From positions 12,157,001 through 12,221,000 of the forward strand of contig NC_089991.1 in NCBI RefSeq assembly GCF_036417845.1: a stretch of DNA of 64,000 nt. Direction: 5' to 3'. This stretch comes from Apteryx mantelli (taxonomy: Eukaryota > Chordata > Aves > Apterygiformes > Apterygidae). A program made the position numbers and the translations under genes. Shown here piece by piece: positions 52,931-64,000 of the stretch (the stretch's first letter is position 1; each line of letters begins with the position of its first letter). Below the pieces are notes generated by a model. The model did no database searches. It was not told the DNA's origin and saw only the letters and a program-made list of their open reading frames with translations.

Positions 52931-55780
52931 TGTAAAACAAAACTATATACTTAAGTACTTCTACCTGAAGAGAATTTGTCTTTCAAGCCCTACTCCTCAA
53001 TTGTGCTGTTGTAATCAGGGATTTTTAATTCTGATGGCCTTCAGGATCAGCAGAGATGTTTGATTATCCATCACATTTGGAGGATATCAATCAGCTCTGG
53101 TGGATGACGGCATCGGGAGTGTCAGTCCATCAGGTTGGCTGCTGATGCATGTGAAACAAAAGAAAATTTAAAATATATGATAAATCAGCATTTTAGAATA
53201 AAGACAGACTTTTCACCGAGTGCTCATCCAATCCTCAGATCCTCTTTAGCACAACTGAATTACAGTTACTGAAATATTGTGTATTGAATTTACTGGTGGA
53301 AACATCTGTCATCAGAGTATCAAAGTCTGTGAAGGCAACTAAAGTTGATGACTGACCCACTGACCTCCTGTGGGACTGTTTGTTTCTAAACAAAATTTGC
53401 TTCCTTCTTGAGTTGCATGGCCAGACATATGTTGCTGTCAGGAGAAGAGAGAGATTTAGAAATATCAGAATTAGATGAAATTGGGGAGCAGTAATGAAAA
53501 CTCAGACTGATCTCTGGGCTCAAAAAGTTGGCAGGGTGTTGCTCAGGGATGGTGCTTTGTGGATGCAAAAGCTTTATTTTCAAAGCAAGCCACAGCAGAA
53601 AGGTGATTCACAGTTCATGTCTGCACAGGCCAAAGCACCACGCAGTGCGTACCCAGCACTCCTGCTGCAAATAGGACTCTGGCCTTTTGATTTTTCAGTA
53701 GCCATGTTTCAAAGCCCTCTGAAATACCCAGAAAGAGTTTTAAGCTTGCTTTAAGAATATAGATAACTGAAAGGTCTATGAAACTGTGAAGCACACGCTA
53801 TCTCGCACATGTGAGTGGGTAGTCTGAAACTACGTATTCACATTCAGAGGGGCTTTGCGTCCAGGAGAAATCCAAATGAGAAGGCTCCAGAGAGGTGGGA
53901 GCATCTAGCCCTTGTTCTCTTCTTCAGGGGGCTACACTCCTCTCCGGGACATTAACAGTGTCAGAGACCTCCAAAGCATGGGGCAAGAAGCTGAAGTTTC
54001 AGCTGGCGGGAGGAACAGCTTGGCTTGTATGAGCCCGGTGTTCGCTGCAAGCCCAGCGCCGCCAGGAGCGAGGGCAGGGAGCCCCCGGGGTGCTCCGAGG
54101 GCAGCTCCTTCATCTGCGGGCTCTCATGCTGCCAGCTGTGGCTCCGTGCTACAGCAGAGTCCATCACCTTGGCCACTGCAGCAGTCATGGACCTTTTAAA
54201 CCAGCTCACGAGCTGGCTTAGCCTAGCCAGCAGCCGCTGAAAGGCACAACGAGTCTCATAGCGACATTGCCATTATGTCTTCTAATTTGTCTGAAATCTC
54301 AGCAGGATGATACCTTCTAATTTGCTGTTTGTTGCCTTTTTCCTAGAAGACCAGCTGATTGCTCTGCTGGTACTAGCAGATCAATCTCACCGAAACAGAT
54401 GTGTTTTTCCTCTGGCCTTGAAGAGGTTAGTTTTCCAAACACCTGCGATTACCTGCTGAGGTGAGCAAAACTGCCCTTGCTCATCTGTTTGTGCTTCTCG
54501 TGCGGGTTGCCAGGAACACCCTCAGCCTAGGGCAGAGATGGAAGAGAGACTTGAGCCTGGCCCAAAGGATGTCTTTTCATGCATTTGGTGGTACTGGTGG
54601 GAGAGAGATGGGAGTGTGGCAATGAAGAAGCAGACAGAATAAAAGCCCACAGAGCCATTTTCAATGGCATTGGTTTCGAGTTGTTTAAAGGGAGTTTGTA
54701 TCCATCTGGGCTGGCCAAGACATAGCGGGAGGCAGAGAGGGGAAGGAGGGGGATGCCACCATGGAAGGGATGCTGCAGTCTGGTGCTGCAGAGGCAGGGC
54801 TAACCCACCTCTCAGCCCAGAAGAGCCTTTGACACCCCCAAATTTAAAGGCCTGCAAAATCCACCTCCCTGGGAGAATCCATTATAGTCTGTGCACGTCT
54901 TATGAAATCATCTGTTATATTCCGTCTCTGCCAGTGCCTTTCACAGTGAGTAAAAACATGCATCACCCTTTTCCTTTTCACAGCTTAAGCTTTGTACTGC
55001 ACTACTGGAGCACCTATAACATCCCACTCGTATCCTCGGGGAACAGAAGTTGCTCTGGCCTTATGTGTACGTGATGTTTGTTGCCACCTCTGCAGGGCAT
55101 GGGATGCATTTTGCACACAAAACATCATCTGACTGCTCTTGAACGGTCCTTCAAGGGGAACCAAGTGATTCCACTCCTGCCAAGGCCCCACCAGGAAAGG
55201 GCAAAAATGCTGCATTGGGAAAGTGGAGGAAAGCAGCAGGAGGAGGAGAGAGAGCAGTCCTCATCTTCTTCCCTGTCTCAGAGTCCATGCTGGCCTCGAC
55301 GTGTTACTAACCAAGCAAAGCGTTTGCTTCTTATTCCTTAAGAAAGGTTGGGGAAGAAATATCCTAGAAGCCTAAGAAACAATTCTCATAAAGGAAGAGC
55401 ACTTAATTTAGTATGTAGTTTCTTTTTTTAAACGAGTCATTATTTCCTCAACACCAGAATTTGCTGAAAGCACTCCAAGTTCTTTTTTGCAAGCGCCACA
55501 GAACAAAATAATTGTGCAATTAGTAATGCATCTCACACTTCTTGGAGTGAGAGCTTTTTTACCTAGAACAAGTACAAAATGTAACACTGCTTTTCTACGG
55601 TGGGGAATCACTGGCCATTCCTTCTTCCCCCTCCCCCCTGCCCCCCCATTTTAAGTGCACTGCAGTATATAATTAATAAAGATAATAATAAATATCATCT
55701 GCAAACCAGGAGGAGAGGTGAATGGCATGAACACCATGTGGAGCGCTTGGGCTTGTCAGAGCAGCCAGCAGCTTCCAAAC
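52931..55780. other. Intergenic stretch, no gene seen
   Basis: Mostly AT-rich with a GC-rich stretch at about 54.03-54.25 kb. No exon, RNA gene or recognisable element. A TAATTA-like cluster (AATAATTGTGCAATTAGTAA) lies at about 55,505-55,530, shortly before the CpG island. Confidence 0.4.
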
Positions 55781-55814
55781 ATTAATTACAGCTCTCCAAA
55801 GAGGAGCTGTGTCT

Positions 55815-56460
55815 TCTCCAGCCCTTCCCAGCCACCGGCCCCGGGTCAGCCCAGCCGGCCGGGAGCCCGCGCCGCGGGGCGGGGAGCGCCGCTGCCTTCA
55901 CGGACGCGTTTGCAAAAGCTGCGCGGCCGCGGCGGGCCGGGAGAGGGAGCAGGAGGCCGCGGCCGAGCTGCGCGGCGGCGGCCGCCCCGTCCCGTCCCGT
56001 CCCGTCCCGCCCCGTCCCGTCCCGTCCCGTCCCGGGCGGCGGCATCTCCCGGTGGCACGCAAGCCAACCGACTTCATCAGACATATTTAAATTGCGTTGC
56101 ATACCAGGCCATACCTAGCCCGGCTGTGCCGGAGGGCAGCGGGGATTTGATTCTGGAGCCGCATCTCTGCGCACGTTTCCCGTGGGCTGCCGGGGTGTCT
56201 CCAGAGCCATCGGGGTCCCTGTCCCCCTCTCGCTTTGGCACTCGGGCTCTGCTGAGCCGGCAGCGCTGCGCCCTGTTTCCGTGGCACTCAGGTGGCATTT
56301 CAGGCCGGGGCAGGGAGGGCAGCCTGGCGGGGACGTACGCGGGGGGGTTTGGCGCTAACGAGATGGCGTCTGGTAGGAAATGGAGGCCGAGGGAGCCAGC
56401 AGGGGTGGGCAAGAGGGAGCCGGGGACGCCACGCGGCGGCTTATCGCTCCTCCGCAGAAA
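55815..56460. promoter_or_regulatory. Orphan CpG island
   Basis: Sharp CpG-dense segment (strongest at 55,840-56,060) in the middle of AT-rich intergenic DNA, more than 17 kb from the nearest recognised gene end. No coding exon is supported on either strand. It may be the promoter of a noncoding RNA, the first exon of a gene running to the right beyond the window, or a regulatory island. Confidence 0.5.
55986..56034. repeat. (CCCGT)n pentanucleotide repeat, about 10 units
   Basis: CCCGT repeats with one CCCGC variant. It lies inside the orphan CpG island; on the minus strand it reads ACGGG, with regular G triplets. Confidence 0.92.
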
Positions 56461-58424
56461 GGGACTCTCACAGAGACTAAATAAATAAGGCAAACATCAA
56501 ACACACCAGCCTCCCTCAGCCCTCAGGGCTCCCCGTTACGTTTCCCCCTCGGCGGCTGATTAGCGGCACCATTCCTCTGACGCGGGGCAACGCGGGATGC
56601 TGCAGAGATGCGGCAGCAGGCAGCAGGTGGGGGTGCTGAGATTGCTTTTTCCCGAAAGCCAAATTGCCTTGGAAATTAAATGCTGTTTTAGTCACAGAGG
56701 AAGGGGAGTTCGGGGGGATGACGTGAGGCCTGCTGGTGTGCCAACAGGTGTTTGGGCTGTTGTTCCCTGAAAAGGAAAGGCTTGTGCCGAGGGAGGGATG
56801 GAGGATGAGAGAGCCGAGGCGCCCGGGCTGCTCGTCTGGGTCAGACGCCAAAGGTGGTGAGAGTGCGGGGCACAGCGCCACTGGCACTGAGCATCACATC
56901 GCCCCTGCTGACGTGGCCCGGCAGGACTGCTGAAATTGCCGAGCTGGAACAAAAGCTCTTCCCTAAAACCAGTCTCCTCTGGTGTGGGAGAGGGAAGGAG
57001 GAGCTGTGCAGGGCTTCCAGGGATAGGGTGTCCCCTGAGCAAAGCTGGTGGTCAGGACATGGCATCTCACAGGTTTGCACAGGGCTTGAGTGAGATCCTT
57101 TTGCCCAAACTCAGAGAGTCCTCTAAAGAAAAATGCTCTCTTGCCCTCCCCCTGCCCCCCGACAAACAGACATACACAGGATTTTGCTTCTGAAAGCACA
57201 CAAAGTAGGTGTTGCGTTAGCAAAATGGTCTGTCCTCTTTGACCTCAGTGTCAACAGGAGCCAACTGAAAAAAGGAATATCTTCCCATAAAACTAAGAGG
57301 CACAAATGTTACTTGAATCTCAGGGACAGAACAGCATACCAAACAAGAATGAGCATTAGGTGGCAAGGAGAGAACTTGAGATCTGGCAAGGAGCGTCTTG
57401 CAGAGGCCTAAGAGAGCTGTCAGAGGTCCGTGTGCCCCTCACACTTGGAGAGCAGGTGGGAGAAGTCTCCTTTTGGCATAGAAGCGCAGCCTACCCCAGT
57501 GAGATCAGGTCTCTAGGTAGTGGAAAAAATAAGAGGAAAGACAGGAATGGAGGAAATGTTCAAAGGAGCCGTATACAGAAGCAAGAAAGAGAAGTCCTGG
57601 TACTCCGAGAAGGCTGGATTGACAGCCCACAATAAGAAAGTCTTCCTGTAGCATTTCTGTACTCTGTGGGTACAGACAGAGGCAGTAAGGCCTCTTCACA
57701 AAGCTGCCAAGTGTTGTGCATGGAGCCAGACCAGCTGTCCTTCCCTCTATAGGGAAGCTGTCCCAGTTACCCACCCAGGCCCTACTTTAAGCGCGCTCTT
57801 TTTCATTTGCTCTGCATCATTTTGGGTCTCCAGCCTGCCCAAAGCAGGCTCCGTATGTCCTTCCACTTGCTACATTGTCCATTCTCAGCCTAAGTCAGCC
57901 AGCTCACTTTGCCTGATGCTGGTGCTGCTTATAAGCCAAGCTGCCTCACACAGTCTCCTGTCTTGGTCTTGTCTTCCAGCAAACTTTTGTTGGCTCCACA
58001 GATTGTATTTCAGGTCTGAGCTGAAGCTTCATTGCAATCCAATCAAACCAATAGTCCCTGGCTGGCTATTTCTTTTCTGGAGAAGCCACTTTCAGGGCTG
58101 TTATCGCTTCATCAGGCTCACAGGAGAAGTTTTATCAGGCATCTGAGGATTTTTATGCTAATGAGTTCCAGTCCATCATCAATTCATCACTGCCTGTGTT
58201 TCACCTGGCTGTGTGCAAAAACAGTGATTTCTCTATGACAGCCTCCTTCCTTCACTATGTCTTGCAGTCCCCTGGAAGGACCAGGTCATAAAGGGACTGG
58301 AATAAAAAGAGAAAGCTTTTAGCCCCAGAGTTAGAGATGTCACAGTAAGTCATAATGACAACAGAGACACTTCGTGCTTTTCTTCTGAGAGCTTTGTGCT
58401 TTGTTCACACCCTTCTGAGATAGG

Positions 58425-58560
58425 ACAAATATCTTCAGTGGGGATAGAATGAAGATTATCATCTCTGTTTTACAACAGACCAGGAAGATGTGGTCTTCAA
58501 GAGATCAGAAAACCTGACTGAACTCCAGAAGGAGCTGGTAGGACCCAGATCTCTTGAGAA
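58425..58560 (-). repeat. MIR-like SINE remnant
   Basis: GATTATCATCTCTGTTTTAC, then AGAGATCAGAAAACCTGACT, then GGTAGGACCCAGATCTCTTG follows the reverse complement of MIR (ATTATCCCCATTTTACAGAT, then AGCTGGGACCCAGGTCTCC). Strongly diverged. Confidence 0.5.
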
Positions 58561-59324
58561 GTTCCCCATCTGATTGTGAAAAAGTGGAACTTCTGATTAG
58601 TATACCTTCCTCCCCCTGGCTAAGCTTCAGCAGTGATAAAGTCAACCTGTTTCTTTCCCATCCATTAAAAAATAAAAATAAAAAAAATCCCCAAACTCTT
58701 TCTTCAGATGGACAATACTGAGTGGTTGTCCCTGCTGTCCAGCTGACAGCAACAGCTTTAGCAATGGGTGGAGATGAGGAACAGAAATACCAATTCTTCC
58801 ATGCCTGATGCTAAGTTTATCTCTAGGACACTCCCTAATGGTCTATAGAGGAGCAGACAACCTGGTCCATGGACTTGCTTGATAACCATTTGCTCTGCTC
58901 CAGAACATTTGGCCTGGGGAGATTAACAATGGCAACAAAAGTCATGCCAGAACGTACTTGGAGGGTAAATATTATTCTCTGAGCATCTCTGGGAACCTGT
59001 GCCATGATGTATGCTCTCTCCTGCCTAGCAGGACCCACCTCCACCCTGCCTTTCTCGCCGCTCCTGTGTGAGCTGGGCTTACCATTCTCCTTCTAATGCT
59101 GCTCATTCTCTCCTTGGTTTCTGGAAAGAGGATGAAAAACGGAGGGTCATCTTTTGTCTCTCAGTCTCTTTAAGTATTAATGCTCCTATTTCTTTCCTTC
59201 TCTGACTCCTCTCCTACCCCCACATGCCACCATCCTTTGATGAGCCATGCTTATTAGAGACTGAAGGGGATTTGCTATGTGTCGCTTTCAAAGGTCTAGG
59301 GGCAGGAAGCTTTAATTGCCGGAT

Positions 59325-59470
59325 TTTTCACACAGGGTGTTAAAATTTATTAAAGTCAGTTTCTCTGATTTCCCTTTAATGAGATGACGACTGTGTGTAT
59401 GAGATAACATTAGGTTCAGTTGGTGAGAAACTCACAGAAGAATTTTAAGTAATCAGACCAAGAAAGAGAG
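59325..59470. promoter_or_regulatory. AT-rich unique block (candidate conserved noncoding element)
   Basis: Contains TTAAAATTTATTAAAGTCAG, CCCTTTAATGAGATGA and GAGATAACATTAGG in a short unique stretch. Weak support: composition only. Confidence 0.2.
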
Positions 59471-61599
59471 AGAAAAAAAAAAAACGAAACTATGCTAGTT
59501 CCCCATATCTTAAGGACTAATTTTGCAACTTCACTTGGAGGTAAGAAAATGGGATCATTTCCTGGTACATGACAGCGTGGCTGGAGATCTTCTTTTTAAA
59601 GGGCTTCCCTTGGGAAATAGGGCAGGAGAAGGGCTTTTGGGGTTGTTTGGTTTTAAAGCCAGGAGGGAAGGTGTCTTTTAGGGTGTACTTGCACCGTGCA
59701 AGGGGAGCAAGGTCTGCGCAAATTAGGGTATCTCTATGGTGCAAAACGGGAGTGCAGAGATATTTCTTGGTTCTTAGAGGCAGCTTGGGCTCACCAGCTT
59801 ACACTGGTCCCCGAGGCAGCGGGGGTCTGCCTGCACGGTGCAGCGTCTCCCTGCCCCCTGCCCACAGCGCGTCAGGCAGTGACTCCAGCTGGAGCCTTTT
59901 GATTTTCAGGCATCACGTTTTCCAAGAAAAATCTTCCAAACTGTAATCTGCCCTGTTTTGGGGAGCTGGTGCATTTGTTCTGGCCCTGCATGGGAAAATC
60001 ATGGAGCAATCCTGTCCTGCACCAAGCTGGGTGGCTCTGTGGGTGCCCCTGCCATGCTGGCCTGAGCAGAGAGTTAGGCAGATACCGTCAGCTCCCAAGT
60101 ATCTGCCCACACTTCGAGCTTGGCGTTTCCCTGGGCATGACACAGATCCCCCTGAGCCAGGAAAAAAAAACTTATGGCTTTTCCTGTTTTGTTAACCTCA
60201 AATATTCAAAAATCGTGACCCCAGACCCCTGACAACTTGAGCTGAATTAGGAAAAAAAATTAAATAATCATAAGGTGTAAATTGAACAACTTCATCATGC
60301 TTTTTGCTCCCTTGTAGTCGCATAGCCCCTAAAAGTCATGAACCAAGCTTTTGTCTCAAATCCAGAAAGCTAAAACCGATTCTCATTTTGAGAGAGAAGC
60401 CACAACACTTGGTGATCTGCGTGATTTTACAACTCAGGGATGTCACATAAATGATGAGCACAAGGACTGGCAAGAGCAGGTTTTGTTTTTCCCAAGGTGG
60501 GATCAGAGCCTCCAGGCCTAGGAAAAGCTTTTCTTCTAAAACTGCATTCCTGTGACAGAAAAATGAGACCCTCTGTACTGCAAGGAGCCTCGCAGAGCTC
60601 AGCCCACCCCATCCTTCCCAGCCCTGAGCTGTGCATATGTTTGGAAAGTGGCATTCAGACCTGCTTGAAAAGGCCAGCAAATCTTGACAGTCTGGAGCAA
60701 TGACCTCATTCTGTGGTGCAAATGTAGTCTTCATTGCAAGATGCTTGATTTATTCATTCTTTGACTGTTCTATGGGTTTAAGCGTTTTTTTCCCACCCTT
60801 TGTGATACTACAGGATCCCTCTATTTAAAAATGAGTCACCGGCTCAGAAAGTAGCATTTCCTTGTCCTGGATCTGGAGGCATAGATGTGGTTGCAGGTCT
60901 GGGACACAGTTTCAATGGAAGCCATCTGTGGAAGGGGCAGGGAGCTGGATCAAGCAAGCCCAGCTTTATACCTTGGAGGAGACAAGAGTTGAGTGTCCTC
61001 AGAAGCAGCCAGAAAGATGCAAACTTAAGTGAACTAATTGGAAAAAAAAAAAAAAAGTAGTTTGAGGGAAACTTCTCGAGTCTGCACCTTAGGACAATGC
61101 TTTGAAGAGATTTTTAGATGATACTTTTAGCATTTCAGCCCCTGTTTCTCTGAGAGCATGGGCATTGCTGTGAAAACCAAGGTGGGAGAAGTCGCCCCTC
61201 GGGGACTCACCAAGCACCCAAGGGCGATGCATTAAATGCGGCTATTGGTGCTCTGATTTACCCAGGCGTGAGCTGCATGTCCTGTGCCCCAGCAGGCCAC
61301 TGCCACTGCAGAGCCATCAGAGAAAGCAGCAGGGCTAAACCCTGTGTTTGCTTGCCCTCACAGCACAAGCCTGTGTCAGCTGGAGCACCCGAACTCTGCA
61401 TGCGAGACAAGATGGGAAGAAAACTCTGCACCAAGCCAGGACCCCCAGAAAGCATTGAACCCACTGAGACAAAAAAGCCTGAAATTGTTCGTGTAGCCAC
61501 CCTCCCTGCCTTTCTCCCTCAGCTTCATTTCCCCCCTCCTTCTTTTACTTCGTGCTACCTTCACACTGGATTTTGTTGCCCTACTTTTGTCCAGCCTTC

Positions 61600-61765
61600 T
61601 CCTAGAGATAAGATAAACGCTATTTTCAATTAACAAGATTTGATTGCTGAAAGCAATAGGAGGCAGTTCATTTAGAGCCAGCAAATTAATTGAAACTAAA
61701 TGTACGTAGTCAGTGTATTGCTCGGAGAGCAATTATCACAGTCATTTGGCCCTTGCCATGCAAGG
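61600..61765. promoter_or_regulatory. AT-rich motif-dense block (candidate conserved noncoding element)
   Basis: Contains AGATAAGATAAACG (GATA-type), TTTCAATTAACAAGATTTGA, GCAAATTAATTGAAAC and GAGCAATTATCACAGTC in a unique AT-rich stretch. The paired AATTAATT and CAATTA cores resemble homeodomain enhancers. Confidence 0.3.
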
Positions 61766-62639
61766 AAGCAGGCTGTGTTCTGCCGGCTCCGCAGCTGGGT
61801 TTTGCTGAAGTGCGGGAGCAGGGGAAGTTTGCACTGCTGTGATCTTTTCTGAAGTTCCTCTCACTCAGCTGCTTGGTGTCCTGCTTTCATCTCTGAAGAG
61901 AAAGCAATCTGTGGCTCTAACTGTAAATTAGAGCTGGAGCATTTTTCCAGGGCCTGATGGGTACTGCTGGGACCCAAAGTTGAATACGAAGAGGTCTTCC
62001 TCCTCACTCCTCTTCCCCTTTCGGATGGCTTTTGCCAGTATGTGCCATGTGAAAACAGGATCAGGGCAATATTCACTAGCCATCCGGATCCTCCACCCTT
62101 TGCAGCACTGTCCAAAACAGCCAATTATGAATGCACCATGGGATCTCAGATCTTGGGGGTTTTCTTTTCTTTTTTTTTTTAAATGCATTTACATGAGCAA
62201 ATGAGAGAGAGGAGAGTGGAGGAGGGCAAAGCACTGAGCTGGTGAAAGAAAGGCACAGATGAAAAGGAAGGCACCCTACAGCATCAGAATGGTCCTCTGT
62301 AGCTTTTCAGGCCCAAATGATCTGGACCTTGCTGCTGCCCAGCAATAGCTGACTGCTAAAGGGATCCACCGCGGTTCCTGCGCCGCCTGGTCCTCATGAG
62401 CTGGGCTTGCGCTCTCCCATCACCCAGGAGGGCAAAACTCCCGGCCTGACCTCTAACTCGGGAGTGTAGGGCTCCAGACCATGGTAGCGAGGGGGTGTTC
62501 GGACACGCAGATCCCACCCTGAGCTGCGCAAGCCACACGGGTCCCCGACTGAGCAGCGAGAAGAGCCCAGTTCGGCCAGAGGAGTCAGCCCCAGCCTCGC
62601 CAGCACTGTCCCAGAGCTCCTCAGCAGCAGCAATGCCGC

Positions 62640-62900
62640 ACTAAAACCCGCTGCTCCACGATTTATGTATCGGGGTACTGTGGAAAACAACCCACTCTTT
62701 AATGCACAATCCGCCTCGAAGTGGTAAAAAGCAGTAATTATGAGCCAGGCTCTATCGAAGAGATGACAAAGCCACCAGACTAAATCATGTTTTCCCTGCT
62801 GCACCTCGCTGCCTCCAAGCCAATTGGCATGAAGACGCTGCCTTTTTTTTCCCTGTACTAATTATGCTTTTAAGCCTCCTTCCTTGCCCGAGTGCCAGGC
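62640..62900. promoter_or_regulatory. Unique block with TAATTA cores (candidate conserved noncoding element)
   Basis: Contains GCAGTAATTATGAGCC, CTCTTTAATGCACAATCC and GTACTAATTATGCTTTTAAG in a unique stretch between GC-richer segments. Supported only by motif clustering. Confidence 0.25.
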
Positions 62901-64000
62901 GTAGGCAGTGCACCACGTGTCGGCTCGGAGCGCTGCGAGTAGTATTTCTGAGGAGGGCTGTTCTCAGCCCAGCACCTCTCGGAGCCAGCAAACCTGGTGC
63001 TCGTACAAATTTTCTCTCACCTTCAAGAAATGCGAGCAACGGGAGCCAGAGCAGCGCTTCGTACCAGTTACGTAACTAGCACCTCCGAAGAGAGCCGGCA
63101 CGTTCGGAGGAAGCAGCCAAAGCTTATTAAAATCAGAGAAGTAACGCCTGCGACACCAACGGAGCGCCGCGGCTCCATCCGCTCCCTCCTTGGCATGCCG
63201 TTATGTTCACGGTGTGCAACCTGGCTTTGCTGCATCTTGCAAAGCTGCTGGTTGGGGGCTAGCCCCATCGGAGCTCGTTGCAAGGTGCTTGTCATGCGCC
63301 CGTGCCTGTATTGTTATCCTCCCGTCTCTCGTCTTCTCCCAGCTCACTCCATCCTTTGCCCTTCTCTTTTTTCCCTGCTTAAACTTCAGGATTTGCCAGG
63401 CTGACAGGCAGGTTGGGAAACCATTTTCAATGTGAGGATTTGGGGCCATCTAACACAGGGAGGAAAGAGTCCTCCTGCCCTTGCCCTCAGCAAGGCCGTG
63501 GTCCCAGCCTCAGTTCTTAGGTCTAATGAACCTCATGAGTGGTATTAAAAACCTCTGGGGCAGCACGGAGAAGGCCCTTCATGCGTAGATGTCCTCAGGT
63601 GGTGGCAGCCATGGTGCCCTTGGTAGGCAGGAACAGAAACGAGGCTGCAAAGGACTTCTTGGGCCACTGAATTCCCAGTTATGCCAGTTCAGCTTTTGAT
63701 GGTGATGGGCCAGGACTGTGCATGACATTTTTGGTCTTATGCAGCTGGATTTATGAACTGGAACTTTCTCTTGCTGTGATCCTTGAATGTATTTGACTTT
63801 TTGACGGTTGTGTTGTGTTGTCCTCTTGGTGGCAAACACCCATGCAGACATAAGCAAGTATAGCCAGATCTTCTGCTGTCTCCCATCCTGCAGTCAGCCC
63901 CTAAATACATGATGTTGAACTACTGCCTTTCATCCTGTCTTTTTTTCCACAAACTTCAAAATCTTTCAGTTCTTCCTGTACTATAGGAGTTAACACTGGT

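Larger units (their letters stand above)
56461..64000. other. Intergenic stretch to the window end, no gene seen
   Basis: Mostly AT-rich. I found no exon chain, no RNA gene and no young mobile element. Homopolymer A runs occur near 59,474 and 61,040. Three unique motif-dense blocks and one MIR-like remnant are listed separately. An ATGCTAAT octamer-like site lies at about 58,156. Confidence 0.4.

Overview
The window looks like a GC-rich piece of a bird chromosome, probably a microchromosome or chromosome end. It carries two avian-type CR1 retrotransposons with the usual (CACAGAAT)-like 3' ends, several CpG islands, G/C-rich minisatellites, compact introns with GT-AG junctions, and vertebrate AATAAA signals. 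There are no bacterial operons, no tRNA or rRNA genes that I can see, and no clear LTR element.

One gene is solid. A 12-exon, plus-strand member of the LONRF family (LON-substrate-binding-domain and RING-finger proteins) runs from the ATG at 19,559 to the stop at 36,043. The joined exons give 629 codons without a break: RING 1, two TPR units, an acidic Ser-rich linker, RING 2, and a C-terminal LON domain. Its promoter is a CpG island with a (GGGGC)n Sp1-type array and a CCAAT box. A 33-bp minisatellite of about 12 units lies directly upstream. A good AATAAA with a GT-rich downstream element at 38.26 kb suggests a 2.2-kb 3'UTR. The protein is shorter than LONRF1/2/3 as I remember them, and ends in a Pro/Gly-rich tail, so it may be a separate paralogue.

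A second, smaller gene model is plausible: four spliced blocks between 7,350 and 9,072, followed by AATAAA at 9,171, encode an 88-residue Lys/Glu-rich protein that I do not recognise. At 533-633 there may be the last coding exon of a gene that enters from the left. The rest of the first 19 kb is a patchwork of CpG-rich blocks with AT-rich gaps, and holds a 14-bp G-rich minisatellite (9.57-9.93 kb).

From 38.3 kb to the end I see no host gene. This stretch holds a CR1 with a long reverse-transcriptase frame (40.8-42.5 kb), an older CR1 (52.1-52.9 kb), three worn MIR-like SINE remnants, an orphan CpG island with a (CCCGT)n repeat (55.8-56.5 kb), and several AT-rich, TAATTA-bearing blocks that look like conserved noncoding elements. 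That layout resembles a regulatory desert beside a developmental gene outside the window, but this is inference. Two LONRF introns contain 3' ends of a much older CR1-type LINE.
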